In this document: in pieces, positions 45,499 to 56,400 of the stretch
Layout: each line of letters starts with the position of its first letter
Numbering within the stretch: the stretch's first letter is position 1
Source of the DNA: Megaleporinus macrocephalus
Lineage: Eukaryota > Chordata > Actinopteri > Characiformes > Anostomidae
Direction of reading: 5' to 3'
DNA: 64,000 nucleotides
NCBI GenBank assembly: GCA_021613375.1
Contig: CM038709.1
Coordinates: forward strand, 32,440,415 to 32,504,414
Translations under genes and position numbers: made by a program
Notes under the pieces: model-generated
Told to the model about the DNA's origin: nothing
The model's database searches: none
What the model saw: only the letters and a program-made list of their open reading frames with translations

Positions 45499-46059
45499 CC
45501 CCTCTCTCGCCCAGAGGAGCAAAGGAATTGATGGCAGCATGAAGGAGGGAGAATGGTGCATCTGAATCTGCCTAGATGCCCAAAGCCCTTCCAGACGTTC
45601 ATGCCACCATGCCATGGCTCTTCACCAAAATGGTTCATGACACATTTGGCTTTTAAAGTCTTCTTGTATGAGTGACCAACCCAAACTGCTCTTTAGAGTG
45701 ACATCTTATGACAGTGTAGTCTGCCCTACATCATACTAGCAGTTAATTCCCTACTTTCTCCTCTCTGGTGCATTGGCCTTTGATATATCGTCTGACTGTT
45801 TTTCAACATTGCATTTTCTCTTATGCCAGGTCAACCTGTCTTCCTCTCTGCATCAATTCGTAATATATTATAAGGCCATGCAAGAGAAATTGATTTAGAA
45901 TTCAACATGCAGTTACGTTGTACCTGCACTCATTAGTCTTTTTACCAGGTGTTCTTCAGTCAGCAGTGGTCTTATAGTCCCTTTCCATTAATGAAACAAA
46001 AAAACAATATATGGGCTACAGGCAGCAATTATATACCTGCAAGGTACACCTGAATGGTA

Positions 46060-46132
46060 GATGGTTTTGATAAAATGGCCTTTGTGAGCATTGGTGCAAG
46101 TACCTAATAAACTGACAACTCAGTGTAGGAAA
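46060..46132. mobile_element. Possible DNA-transposon terminus
   Basis: AGTACCTAATAAACTGACAACTCAGTGTAG-type sequence (46098-46130) resembles the ...CCTAATAAAGTG...GTGAGTGTA ends seen in many fish DNA transposons. No partner terminus was found. Confidence 0.3.
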
Positions 46133-47589
46133 TTTTCAGCATGTCTCTGTGAATAAGGGGGAAGTGTTTGTTGTAGTGGACATTGTGGTAGCTAGCGACG
46201 TCCCTTTTGAATCCTGTGATGCTTACAACATGCTCCACCCGTGCGCTGGGTATTGTTCACCCACGCCACTCTTCAGGAGACAGTGTCCCTTCCTGCTGAG
46301 AGTCTACACAGCATTTCTCTGCTGTAGAGGATATATTTTTTCCTTAACCCCTTGCTATGTTTGTGTGACAGTTTTTGTTTAATTGTAGGGTTGTTTGTGC
46401 AAGGTTATTTGAGTATTTGTCCAGTTATGTGCGATCAGTTGCACCCCCTGCTTCCACCCCCTGTCCTTCACCAGTTCAGTGAAGAGTATATCGGTCATGG
46501 CATTTATGTTCTTTAGAAATTTATTCATTTGTTTATCTTTACAGGTGAATTATAGGGCATGTTCACACCCTGCAGTCAGATGTGTTTTGTATCTGAATTG
46601 TGTCTGGACATACTTTAGCCAGATTCCATTTATACTTTTAATTAAAATGCGTCCCCAGTCTTAACCAGTTCTGATTATATCTTGTGTTAAAAACACTTCA
46701 ACATGTTGCTCATTTTAATTTCATTTGTTTTTCTTGTTACAATGCATTTTGACAAGCTTAGCGTGAATGCTTTTATTGGCCCACAGTTTAAGAAGGCCTG
46801 TGGTTCCTGGATAACTCCAGCCCTGCATATTCTCCATTTTTTCATTCCTTGTTTTTTCTCACCAGCTTGTCAACACTCAGCAGATGCATTTCTGTTCAAG
46901 TTTTGCACGGATTTTAAAAGCGTAGTTGTGCAAACTGATCTCTGCCTCTGACCACCTAAAAATGTGCAGTGATCTGGTGGATATTCAGACACAGTTGTGG
47001 TGTTTACACCTGTCTTGTCATAAAGGCAAGTCAAATTCTGAATGTGATACTTATTACTTCTTACAAAAGGTAATCACTAATCTTAATGTTACTCTCTAAA
47101 CCTCATACAAATCTGAATGAACTGGAAAGTACTTACCCTGGAATAGCCCTGTAGTCCCTTTCACCGCTTTATTCAGAGAGAAATAGGCAATAACAGATAA
47201 TATAATTTGAATGGTTCTTTCTTTAAAATTCTGTTTGAAAACAGAATTGTAGCAGGCAGAGACAGTTTAAAAACAGCTGCCCTAAAACACAGGCCTAAAT
47301 AGGAGAGGTAAAATCTCTCTCTTCTTTAGAGCAGGGATCTTTGTCTATGAGTTTCATCCGTATTAACATATAACAAATGTGCACACAAGTTTTGCTCTGT
47401 CAAGTACAAATCAGGCCATTAGATAAAAGCATCTACAGCATGTTATATTTAGAAAATAGCTATAGAACTATACAGCAACTTATTTCAATAATCAATATAG
47501 TTAACACTCATATAATAAAAGTGTTTTAGCAAGTTGTGTAGCCCTGCAGTACCAGATGCTGAGTTTAGCATGTAACCAGTAATAAATAA

Positions 47590-48420
47590 CTAAGGCTCTA
47601 AAATATTACCTGTCTGAATTTAAACTGCAGTCACTCAGACCTGTGGAACGACAGCTCTTATCAGTGGCACTGCAGGAAGTGGACTGCATTTTAGCAAGCG
47701 TTATTTTTTTCCTTCCACATCTTTAATTTGCCTGCTCCTGTGGGTCAGCAGCTGTCAGCTGCTGAGTGCGCGGGTACGGCCTGCCCGCTGCCTTTGCCGC
47801 TCTCTGCTGCCACTCGTGCCCACCTCCCAGTCACATACGGCCCGGAGAGAGAGCGCCGCTAAGTGAACCGAAGCCGATGGCGCGCCACACAGATGTTGTC
47901 CCCACTTCCCTCCCCTGTAAGTCTTCCAAATCTCCTTGAGCGAGCTTGGCAGCACGAAGGCCAGCACCCCACCCCACACCCAGATAAAACTTCAGTGCTT
48001 GAGAAGGGAGGGAATGGAGTATGTCTCCAGCCCAGGTGGTCCAAGCCTCGCATTCGTCATGCCAATGGGCAGAAAGGCCGTAGCAAGCTGTACCTGCTCC
48101 TCATCCTCCTCTTCCTCTCTCTCAATCCCGTTAACTGTGTCTATTAGAGTTGGGCTGCCTGGGGCCTACTGGGAGCAGCTCACATCTCAGAGGTCGTATC
48201 TTGTAGATGCACGGCTCTGTGGCCTGGTGAGCACGACGACTGAGCCAAAATTGAATTAGCCATTGTGACGCCCACGTCACTGATTGCTGCTGGCCCTGGC
48301 AACATGGAGCGACCTGGTGGCCTTGTGAGGAAAAGAGTATCACTGCCAGAGAAAGTGGGGGTTGACTTTCTAAAGCTGTGACGTTACCACCAGAGGTGTG
48401 AAATTAAAGAGCACGTTTTG
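47590..48420. promoter_or_regulatory. GC-rich candidate conserved or promoter-like block
   Basis: 47750-47920 is GC-rich with several CpG dinucleotides, against an AT-rich background. It ends in a perfect donor-like GTAAGT (47917-47922). 47930-48330 continues as non-repetitive mixed DNA. Overlapping frames on both strands (47755-48343) do not resemble a protein family. Confidence 0.3.
47877..47916 (+). other. Candidate first coding segment with Kozak-like ATG and donor
   Basis: GCCGATGGC places an ATG at 47877-47879 in a favourable Kozak context (G at -3 and +4). The frame reads MARHTDVVPTSLP, then meets a consensus donor GTAAGT at 47917. No acceptor-flanked continuation was identified. Speculative. 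Confidence 0.15.
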
Positions 48421-49529
48421 ACACACGGACTAATGATGGCAAGCTCTGACTGATGAGCCAGAAGATGCTGACAGAAGTGGTTCTTTGTGTCCACCGCTCG
48501 GGTGAGCAGAGGTCACTTGGTGTTCTTCTCAAGAGAAACCTAGGGTCAGAGGATGAAAACGTTCTCCCGATCTCCTCTGTTGGTGGTCAACTTGTGATCA
48601 TACTGACCGAGCCAGATGTGTTTGATTGCATCTCTCAGAAGATAAGACCCCTCGTTAGGTGTGTTTCAGTCTGCAATTACTTCCACTGGTTCAGAGAGTT
48701 CAGCAACCTAAATGCTAACTGCACTGGGCTCTGTCGAACTGGTATCAGACAAACAGGGGTGTAATTGTGTTATTCTGCTAAGTGACAGGTCCTCAAGGAA
48801 TCTTAACAAGTCCAATTAATTAGAGGCTACAAATGCCTCTAACCTCTGATAACTCATTTAAGCGTCGATCCCTACTTGAAAAAAATGCAGGCATGCTTAT
48901 TAAGATCCCAGGGAATTCATTAATGGGCCCATGTCTCCACTGAGGGGAGGCCCAAAGTCACTCGCCATGAAGACATCAAAGCTGTACGCTCTGTGTGGTG
49001 CTAAGAAGACTTCCTTGTAACAGTCTTTCTATCTACTCCATTACATCTTCTGGAGACATCACCACATGCTGGCCCTGTATGTATGGGCATGTGCATGTGC
49101 ATGTTTAGAACAGAGTCGATGAGCTAGTTTTGCTATTTGTCTCTATCCCAAGCCCTCTGTCTGTGTTTAATCAGTCACTGTTTCCTGTTGTGAAGGGTGT
49201 TGGCGTGCTCTAGGACCTCGTTGTGATGACACGGCCTCCCAGCGGCCTGGTTATGCCACCCCTGGCCATTTCCTTGCTAAATTTGCGGGCTGAGCATCAG
49301 GGGTTTCCTTGTCTGCGCACAGGGAAACCAGTGTCATAGTGAGGGGGGCACAGTGGCGTTATACCTGTTGCATTTAGCATGCTTATGCATTGTTAATAGT
49401 GCAAGTTTTTGTTAAAAGAAGTGAGATAATTGTCCTTTATAGCTAGAAAAGTTAAATAAAAAACGGAAAACTGAGATAACACATGAGACTGTGACAATCA
49501 GTGTTGGAATAACACTGTATAAAAGCTTT
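48421..49529. other. Non-repetitive spacer, partly GC-richer
   Basis: 48780-49330 has conserved-looking mixed composition without transposon sequence. 48453-48764 contains a 103-codon frame unlike known proteins. No gene called. Confidence 0.4.
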
Positions 49530-49730
49530 AGTACACTACCAGCCAAACAATTTATAACTATTCTAAAACGTTTGACTGGTAGTATTCTAAAACGTTTGGC
49601 CGCTAGTGTACCAAAGCTTTTGACCGGTAGTGTACTAAAACTTTTAACTGGTAGTGTACTAAAACTTTTAACTGGTAGTGTACTAAAACTTTTGATCGGT
49701 AGTGTACTAAAACCTTTGACTGGTGGTGTA
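49530..49730. repeat. 24-bp minisatellite with an inverted first unit
   Basis: Seven direct units of 24 bp (49561-49730), consensus TACTAAAACTTTTGACTGGT plus AGTG. Upstream, 49530-49552 is an inverted unit (AGTACACTACCAGCCAAACA). The unit, read in reverse, equals the ACACTACCGGTCAAAAGTTT type terminus of a fish DNA transposon. The open frame across it (49491-49751) is an octapeptide repeat artefact. Confidence 0.85.
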
Positions 49731-50789
49731 TCTATAACAGATCAGTATTAACTATAATATACTTAGGTTATAGAATTTTTAGTTATAACATATTTCAATC
49801 ATACATTTCCTCTGTATATATTATCTGTGCTTATACTAATACAGTATATAAGTATATGATTTGTGTGTGTACAACACTTTCCTGGAACAAAAAGTGCTCA
49901 GCTCTAACTTGGCTGGTACTCTTATGTCACTGAGTTGGTGCCATCTAGGGTAAAGGTACCTTTTCAGTACCTTTAGGTACAGAATGTAATTGTAGCATAT
50001 TCTGCTGAATGGACTATTACTATTATATTTTAGGTGTCATAGACATGATACATCATCTATTTTTTATTAACAACACTTAAAGTATAAAAAAGTGAACATG
50101 AAGACACCTCAGCACTGCAATCATAGATTGTTTTTTTGCCTTCTACTGTTGATTTACCATTTCAGAAAGTAAGGTTTTGTTCAGGATGTAAAGATATTTA
50201 CCTTTAGTCTGTTTGAAAAATATTTTACATTTAAAACTCATTTTAGGTTCATAATACCAGTAAGGGTACATTTACATTGTTAGTATCTTGGGAAGCAAAG
50301 TTTTACTTTTCCAGTAATCTTTTTCATGACAGTAGGACAACTGACTGCATGTGCATAGGGAGTCACATAAACTCAGCAAACAATCAGTTGAAGCATCTAA
50401 TAATTGGTAGATAACTAATAACTGATAACTGACTATAAATAAACAGATCACTCATATATAAAAATATATAAACAGAAACTATTTTTTTGTTCCGGCAACT
50501 GTTTTTTAAACTGCATCTTACTGTGTCTTGTTTAAAGGCAAGATCTGGGACCTGCATTGTCCCTCGTACTTCTTAAGTGGTACAGACATTTATGGATTAT
50601 AGACAGGAACGTAGAGGTAAGGTAAATAGTGCTAATAGTTTTTATTTTAAGGAAAGAGAAGTAAAGCATTATTAGTAATGAACTGCTTTTTTTGAGTAAC
50701 ACTAGCGATAATTGTTAAGTTGCCTAAAAACTTCCAGTCTGTGCAGCTGCACGGTTGCTACATCTAGATTTTGTGTTAGGAGGACACCT
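49731..50789. other. AT-rich spacer with a palindromic GTACC patch
   Basis: 49949-49980 contains GGTACCTTTTCAGTACC and AGGTAC words, similar in style to fish repeats rich in GTACCTTT. The rest is AT-rich with no gene. Confidence 0.4.
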
Positions 50790-51480
50790 TTAAAAAACTG
50801 TTTTCATGACGTTCTTGCCCCTCTAGGGTCAACTCGGCAATGGGGCCACAGCGTCACTTTGCACTGGTTAGTGACTAAGCATATTTCCTGCAGGAAACGT
50901 CTCTGAGTGATTGATGAGGGTATGCTTGTTCGACCTGCGCCCAGATTTTGTTTTACTTTCCCCCACGTACACGTCAGTGGCGTGTGGCATTGCTGGCTCT
51001 GGTCCCTCCACGCCCAAAACAGGCTCGGCTGCAGATGGTGCCAAGATTAGAGCCCTGTGTCCAACCTGAGATCAGCTTCTTTTGATTGGTGTGAAGCCCA
51101 CTGCCTGGCAAAGGCTTTGTTTTCCTGCAGCTAGTTTACAGAGGGCTTCAGAGGGCCCTCCTCAGGTGGAGCTGTGCCACATGCCTTCTTGAAGGACCAG
51201 TAAAAAGCTGTTTTGATGCAGCATTGCCTGCAGCTCTTCCTATTCGTCTGCTGCTTGTGTTGGCTGGCTAGTCAGTTTTCCACATTTTTTTCCCTCTAGC
51301 GCACGCTAACTTTCATCTCCTCTGAAAGGGGCCAGAGGTCGCGGCCTCTCTGCGCCCTCAGCCCAGATCAGAGTGTTTATCAGCACAATGATTTACATTT
51401 GATAGAGAGGAGCCTCCCCAAACAGTGCTATTAAACGCGAGGGGTGTGCACCCCGCTCAAATAACCTTGCACTTTTTTTA
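50790..51480. promoter_or_regulatory. Candidate conserved noncoding block
   Basis: GC-richer, non-repetitive. 50930-51200 and 51300-51370 are dense mixed sequence with no plausible frame. Ends where AT-rich repeat-like DNA begins. Confidence 0.3.
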
Positions 51481-52205
51481 TGAGGCCTGGATATGTTTTC
51501 ATTCATTGTTGATGATATTTTTCCAATGTCCACATATCCCAAACAAAACATTATTTGAAGCCTGACACTTTTTATAGAAACATTTAACTGTGTATGTGTG
51601 TGTGGGTTCTTTTTTCTCCCCAACACATACTGTATTACCACATTTCTGCCTACCCTTTGTTTTAGGAAAACACACATTTTCAAAGCCGTTTAAAATCCTT
51701 TGTCCAAAATTTGATTCAGGTAAATCACTGGGGTGCCATTTAGTATATTTAATAAAAAAAACCCAAAAAAACCAACATTTCTTTGTTTAATTTTCAGCAT
51801 TGTATCTTCATAAATGTGTTATTAATATTAATTTTTCAAGGTTACTTGAAAGTTATTTAACATACTTTATTTCAGCTGTTTTAAGCTAATGAATTGAACA
51901 GAATTGCACAATTTTTCTACATTATTCAGTTGGGATGTAAACAATGTAATGTTTTGACAATGTTTCATTGTGGAGAAAAGTGCTGACTTGTTTCTCGACA
52001 GTGGTGATGATAAGTTTCAGGTGTTATGGTATCTAGAACCACAAATCCAGATGTATTATTTGCTATATAAAACCACTGTTGAACCTACATGTGTCCACTG
52101 AGTTTTTATATGCATTGTGGATGATGATAAATAGTGATCTCAACAAAAAAGTTTTCTTAAGAAATTATTTTGCCCTGCAACACCCTGCAAGTATATCTCT
52201 GCCAC
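51481..52205. other. AT-rich spacer
   Basis: No gene. Frames at 51590-51790 and 51393-51683 (minus) are unrecognised. Confidence 0.5.
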
Positions 52206-52248
52206 AAAAAAAATAATGATAATTAAAAAAAAAAAAAAAAAAGAAAAG

Positions 52249-52325
<77 letters not shown>
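52206..52325. repeat. A-rich run and (AT)n microsatellite
   Basis: About 60 A-rich bases (52206-52266) followed by about 30 AT units (52266-52325). Likely unstable and hard to assemble. Confidence 0.95.
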
Positions 52326-52328
<3 letters not shown>

Positions 52329-52510
52329 AACACATCGTATTTTTTATTTTTGTATTTTTAGCATTGTGTTTTGTCCCTAATGCTTTAATTATGTAAATTA
52401 ACAGCCATTGTGTATTAAATTGTGTTCTTTGTAAGGACTTGTTACCTTATTTTTACATAGAAAAACGTAATTTGACCAGCGGTGTCCAAACCTTTGCATG
52501 AAACTGTAGA
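52326..52510. mobile_element. Tc1-like transposon terminus
   Basis: The right part (52472-52510) reads TTGACCAGCGGTGTCCAAAC, then CTTTGCATGAAACTGTAG. In reverse this is a TACAGT...ATGCAAAGGTTTGGACACC terminus, a familiar Tc1-like inverted repeat in fish. The rest is AT-rich element-like DNA. The opposite terminus was not found within 600 bp on the left, where the A/AT tract may have disrupted it. Confidence 0.5.
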
Positions 52511-53341
52511 TTTTTGTAAATGTAGAATCAGGGAGACGACGATGGCGCGGCAGTTGTGGAATCAACCGCAGTATTAATTGAGTGTTTGAATAGACCCGTT
52601 ACTTCTCACCCTCACCCATGTAAGCAGATGATCTGTGCTATCATTACTTCATGTAACTTCTCTGTCCCGGCGCCCCCAACCCCCACCCCCACCCTCCCTC
52701 TGTCCCCTTTTTTTTCTTGTCTTCATCCCTTCTTTCCTCTCCCATGAAGCAGACTTCTCATTATAAAGGGCCTGGTGCAGTGCTGCCCATCAGAGCGTGG
52801 GCCTGTGCTCCTCTCCAGCCAGCCCCGGGTCACACTGAACCAGAGGCCAGCGCTGCCCTTTGGCGAGTTTGGAGATTTATTCTAATAAGTACCGCACTTT
52901 TGACAGGTTAAAAGCTGACCTGTGCCGCCCGCCAGATAGCCCAGTGTCAGCGTCCTTGTGTTCCATGTCCGTTTCTATCGGCGGGGCAAAGAAATGTAAA
53001 TTAAATGCAGCATAAAAATAGATGATGGGGCATGTACCTCTCATTCGCCTGCTCTTAGTTTTTTTTTTTTCTTTTTCTTCTCCATTTTTTTTTCCCATGC
53101 ACCCCACCCCTCCCCACCCCCCGACTGTGTGCTGAAGACTGGTAGCGTTAAGTGAAGCGGGCAACCCATAATTTCACGTTTAGGGGAGCATTAGCTCACA
53201 TTTTAGCTTTTTTATGCAGCCAACATCTGTGCCAGTGCCTGTGTAGCCAGACAGGGTGAAGAGCCACTGCTGAGGCCTACATTATGTATGAAGGGGCCAC
53301 ACTTTAATCCATGTTATTCACACTACAGTCAAATAAGGAGA
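52511..53341. promoter_or_regulatory. GC-richer candidate conserved noncoding block
   Basis: Non-repetitive, with C-rich runs at 52672-52695 and 53100-53125 and GC-rich DNA at 52790-52990. Frames on both strands (52556-52911 plus, 52877-53164 minus) are unlike known proteins. Regulatory reading by composition only. Confidence 0.3.
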
Positions 53342-53400
53342 CCCTCCTTTCTCTCTTTCTCTCTCTCTCTCTCTGTCTCTGTCTCTCTCTATCTCTGTAA
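53342..53400. repeat. (TC)n-type pyrimidine tract
   Basis: CTCTTTCTCTCTCTCTCT with TGTCTCTG variants. Confidence 0.9.
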
Positions 53401-53445
53401 ATAAATCTTATATTTTAATATTATTTTAATAATACATGTCAACCA

Positions 53446-53491
<46 letters not shown>

Positions 53492-53520
53492 GATAGATAG
53501 ATACATAGATACATAGATAT
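53446..53520. repeat. (ATCT)n / (AGAT)n hairpin microsatellite
   Basis: About eleven ATCT units up to 53490 are followed at 53491 by their reverse complement (AGATAGATAGATA, then diverged ACATAGAT units). The centre is a CTAG. The arms pair perfectly for at least 13 bp. Confidence 0.95.
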
Positions 53521-53539
53521 GTATGTTTGCATCTACCAT

Positions 53540-53775
53540 CTCTCTCTTTCATTCTGTCTGTCTGTCCTTTTATTTTTCTGTCTCCGTCTCTCTGTCTCTC
53601 TCTTTCTCTGCTTTCCCTGTCTCTTTCTATGTCTCTTGCTGTTTTTACATCTGTCTCTGTCATTCTCCGTCTCTCTCTATCTCGCTTTCTCTCGCTTGCT
53701 CTGTTTTTCTTTGCCTGTTTCTCCCCCTCTCTCTCTGTCTCTCTCTCTGTCTCACTGTCTGTCTGCATGTATGTC
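53540..53775. repeat. Long imperfect pyrimidine tract
   Basis: About 235 bp made almost entirely of CTCTGTCTC, TCTGTC and TTTCTC units. It produces three overlapping frames of 90-127 codons on the plus strand and arginine/glutamate-rich frames on the minus strand, all artefacts. Confidence 0.9.
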
Positions 53776-55390
53776 TGTCTCTTTCTGCTGGCTGATAGTG
53801 CTCGTTGTTTGCTGTTTGATCCAGTCGAGCTCTTTCAGGGTGCTGGAGAGGCCTCTGAATTAGCAGCATTGTTGAGCTACTGTTCCAGGGTTTCCCTGCG
53901 ATGCCTCTAAAAGCCTCTGCACACTTCATCAGTATTATTGTAATGCTTTTGCTGTAGGTTATTTGGCAGCTGCTGCACCCCACTGGCAAAACTCTATTCA
54001 TGCCGCCCTCCCTTTCACCGCTGCCATCTCACAATTGATTTTCCCCTTCTCTCGGCTAACCCCGGCCCATTCATTTTGGATTGCTCGATATGAAACATTT
54101 TAATTTCTCCTGCTCATCCCACCACTTTGATAACAATCAGCTCTCCCATTCTTCTCTCTCCCTCTCTCTCTCTGTTTCTCTCTCTTTTTAACCAGTTACT
54201 AAGATCAGCTACAAAAAATCCCTGAGCATTTGCTTTTGAAAGTCTTATATCCAAATTCTACGTTAATCTCTCCGACTGTGATTATTGTCTGCTGGCAATA
54301 ATGACTCACAGCATCACAGGGGGAGTAATCCTCTGCTAAATGATTTAAAGAAGACATCACATACAGCCTACATTCTAGCATACCCCCAAAAACCTGCTGT
54401 ATTATTCTGTGCCCATTTGTGTGCTTGCTTCCTGTATGGTTCGCTTCTGTCTTTTGATCTGAGGCTCAGATGCAATGGTGCAGAGACCGTTTGGGGGGGA
54501 GGGGCGTTGGTGGGGGGACTTCTTGTGGTGTATGATTTTGTTTGTTCTGCATGTTAATAGACTTAAGTGCCACATCTTTGAAGTGCCTACCAGGAGGTCT
54601 ATGTATGGCCATATCGTAACAGCCCACAGATGCCACTGTATGCATGACTGTTATTGCTTTACTGGAGCAATCAGGCACGTCTTTGCAGCTTGGAGAACAG
54701 CCTTTATGAGGAGTATAGCTAATCTGATAGAACCTCAAGACACCCATCTGAGTACAACGCACCTTCGCACCATGTTTGATTTGTAGCCAACAATCTCTTT
54801 AGACATGTCAGTTTAGATGTATAGGGCGTTCTGTGATAACGGTTTGACTTTAACATTAACTGTTTGACCACCAAATTGTTTCTCTTCAATGAACCCTTTT
54901 ATTTTCCATTTGTACACGTGTGCCTGTGTTTGTTTGCTTGTTTATTCAACCATGTGTCGTTACAAATACAAATCAGCCTTACTCTCCATATTAGATGTTT
55001 AGGGGTGTTCCATTGATTTTTGAATCAGACTGTGGCTGTCTCGTTCTTTGCTAAGTGGTTAAATCAATGACTCTTGACTTTGACCATGCATTACAAGCAC
55101 CATGGGCCTCCTGCTTTTAGCCAAAGCTCTGCAGCACACAACTTTGATCCTCCTGTGCTCTGTATTTGGTGACTACTACTATAGGTGTCTAAAACGGCGA
55201 ACTATGCGCTGGCCTTACGCGTCAACAAGTAATATAAGTATGTTTAAAGTGCCAGTCCTTTGCCTTATTACAACTTTCATTCTTCTCATTTTTTTGTTCT
55301 TTTTCTTAATTTCGTTCAGTTTGCAAACAGATATGCAGGGATATTTTTCCACAACTCTACAACAAGTTGGTTGTATTTTCTACTTTTAAT
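53776..55390. other. Mixed spacer, partly conserved-looking
   Basis: 53810-54320 is non-repetitive apart from a CT patch at 54155-54186. 54466-54786 contains frames on both strands of about 100 codons without known similarity. 54800-55390 is AT-rich. Confidence 0.4.
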
Positions 55391-55416
55391 CTCATAATCT
55401 CATAATCTCATAATCT
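55391..55416. repeat. 8-bp tandem repeat
   Basis: CTCATAAT repeated about three times. Confidence 0.9.
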
Positions 55417-56400
55417 GTTCAGTAATGTTGAGGTCTGGACAGTCATTGTTCTTAGTCTTGATTTTTAGTCAGATCTGAAGCGATTGTGGAGCTTGATTTT
55501 CTTCTCATCCCACAAAGATAAAAGCCTATAAGTACTTTTTATCTGATGACAATGGTTTCGGTGGTCCTCCAGGTCCTTGTGAGGTTGTTAGGAGTTTAAT
55601 TTGCTCTTTAATTCACTTTGGTTTTGGAAACCCTCTCCTTTTGAAAGCTGATGTTACAACAAAAGGCCAATTTATCTTCCCTCAATTTACTTGCTGGTGG
55701 CTTTCTTTTCCGCTGGCATCTCTTGCCTCTTAGTTTTTTCATGTATAGTGTTCCCTTCCCGTGACGTTATTGTCCTTGAGTATTCATTTTAAGCACTGCC
55801 TAATTTATATTTAGTGCCCTTGACTCTGTGGTGTTGTCGGGGCTGTGTGTTGAGTGATTGTGTGTTGTTGCTGTGCTGCTCGGTGGAGCTGTGTGTCTCC
55901 GGCTGGCTGGATTGATTAGCCCAGTGTGCAGATGTGAGCACTGCCTGTCTTTAGGAGGCCTCTCAATTAAGCCTCTCGCGTGCTGGGGGTGGGACAGACG
56001 CTCGGCAGCCATTGGCCAGGCTCAGATAAGCCAGCTCTCCTCCCCACTGATGCCGTCGCCATGGCTCCCTTCAAAGCTCATTTCGAAGTCCGGGTGGTTG
56101 CTAGCCAAAAACTCTGCCAATTCTAGCATCTTTGTTTTGCTATTGATTACATTTCAGCCAGCTTTCCTGTGGACCCCACACTCCCTGCAGTTCCTGGACT
56201 GGAAAATTCATTTCAGGATAGTGGAGGAGCGCATCAATCTTTAGCACAGCGCTCCGACACACGTCACTTTACCTCGCCCCTGCAGGTTGACCTTTGACCC
56301 CAGAATTCCTTGGCAAAGTTCAGCCAGTTCCCACTGCCCACCTGGAGAGCCAGTGCATTCATCACACTGCAGAAAGGCCTGCAGGCCACAGGTACACTTA
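55417..56400. promoter_or_regulatory. Candidate conserved noncoding block with DR1 site
   Basis: Mixed composition, GC-richer from 55850 to 56350. The 128-codon plus-strand frame 55858-56244 starts within it but resembles no protein. A perfect DR1-like nuclear-receptor word lies at 56288-56300. Confidence 0.3.
56288..56300 (-). promoter_or_regulatory. DR1 nuclear-receptor element
   Basis: TGACCTTTGACCC on the plus strand is GGGTCAAAGGTCA on the minus strand: two AGGTCA-type half-sites one base apart. HNF4, COUP-TF (NR2F) and RXR heterodimers bind DR1 elements. Confidence 0.4.

Larger units (their letters stand above)
45066..47589. other. Spacer with (TC)n and a transposon-end fragment
   Basis: Mixed composition. 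Contains (TC)n at 45451-45495, within minus-strand frames made of RE repeats (artefacts), and a possible transposon terminus at 46060-46132. Frames at 46149-46382 and 46703-46951 match nothing known to me. Confidence 0.45.

Noticed and set aside
49530..49730. CRISPR-like array
   Set aside because: Units are contiguous 24-mers without spacers, the DNA is eukaryotic and there are no cas genes. It is a minisatellite.
53481..54001. Several overlapping frames of 90-127 codons on both strands
   Set aside because: They arise from low-complexity CT/GA sequence that lacks stops, and they show no protein-like composition.
55858..56244. 128-codon plus-strand frame in a GC-richer block
   Set aside because: Resembles no protein family known to me, is short for a single-exon gene and lacks other support. 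Kept only as part of a noncoding block.
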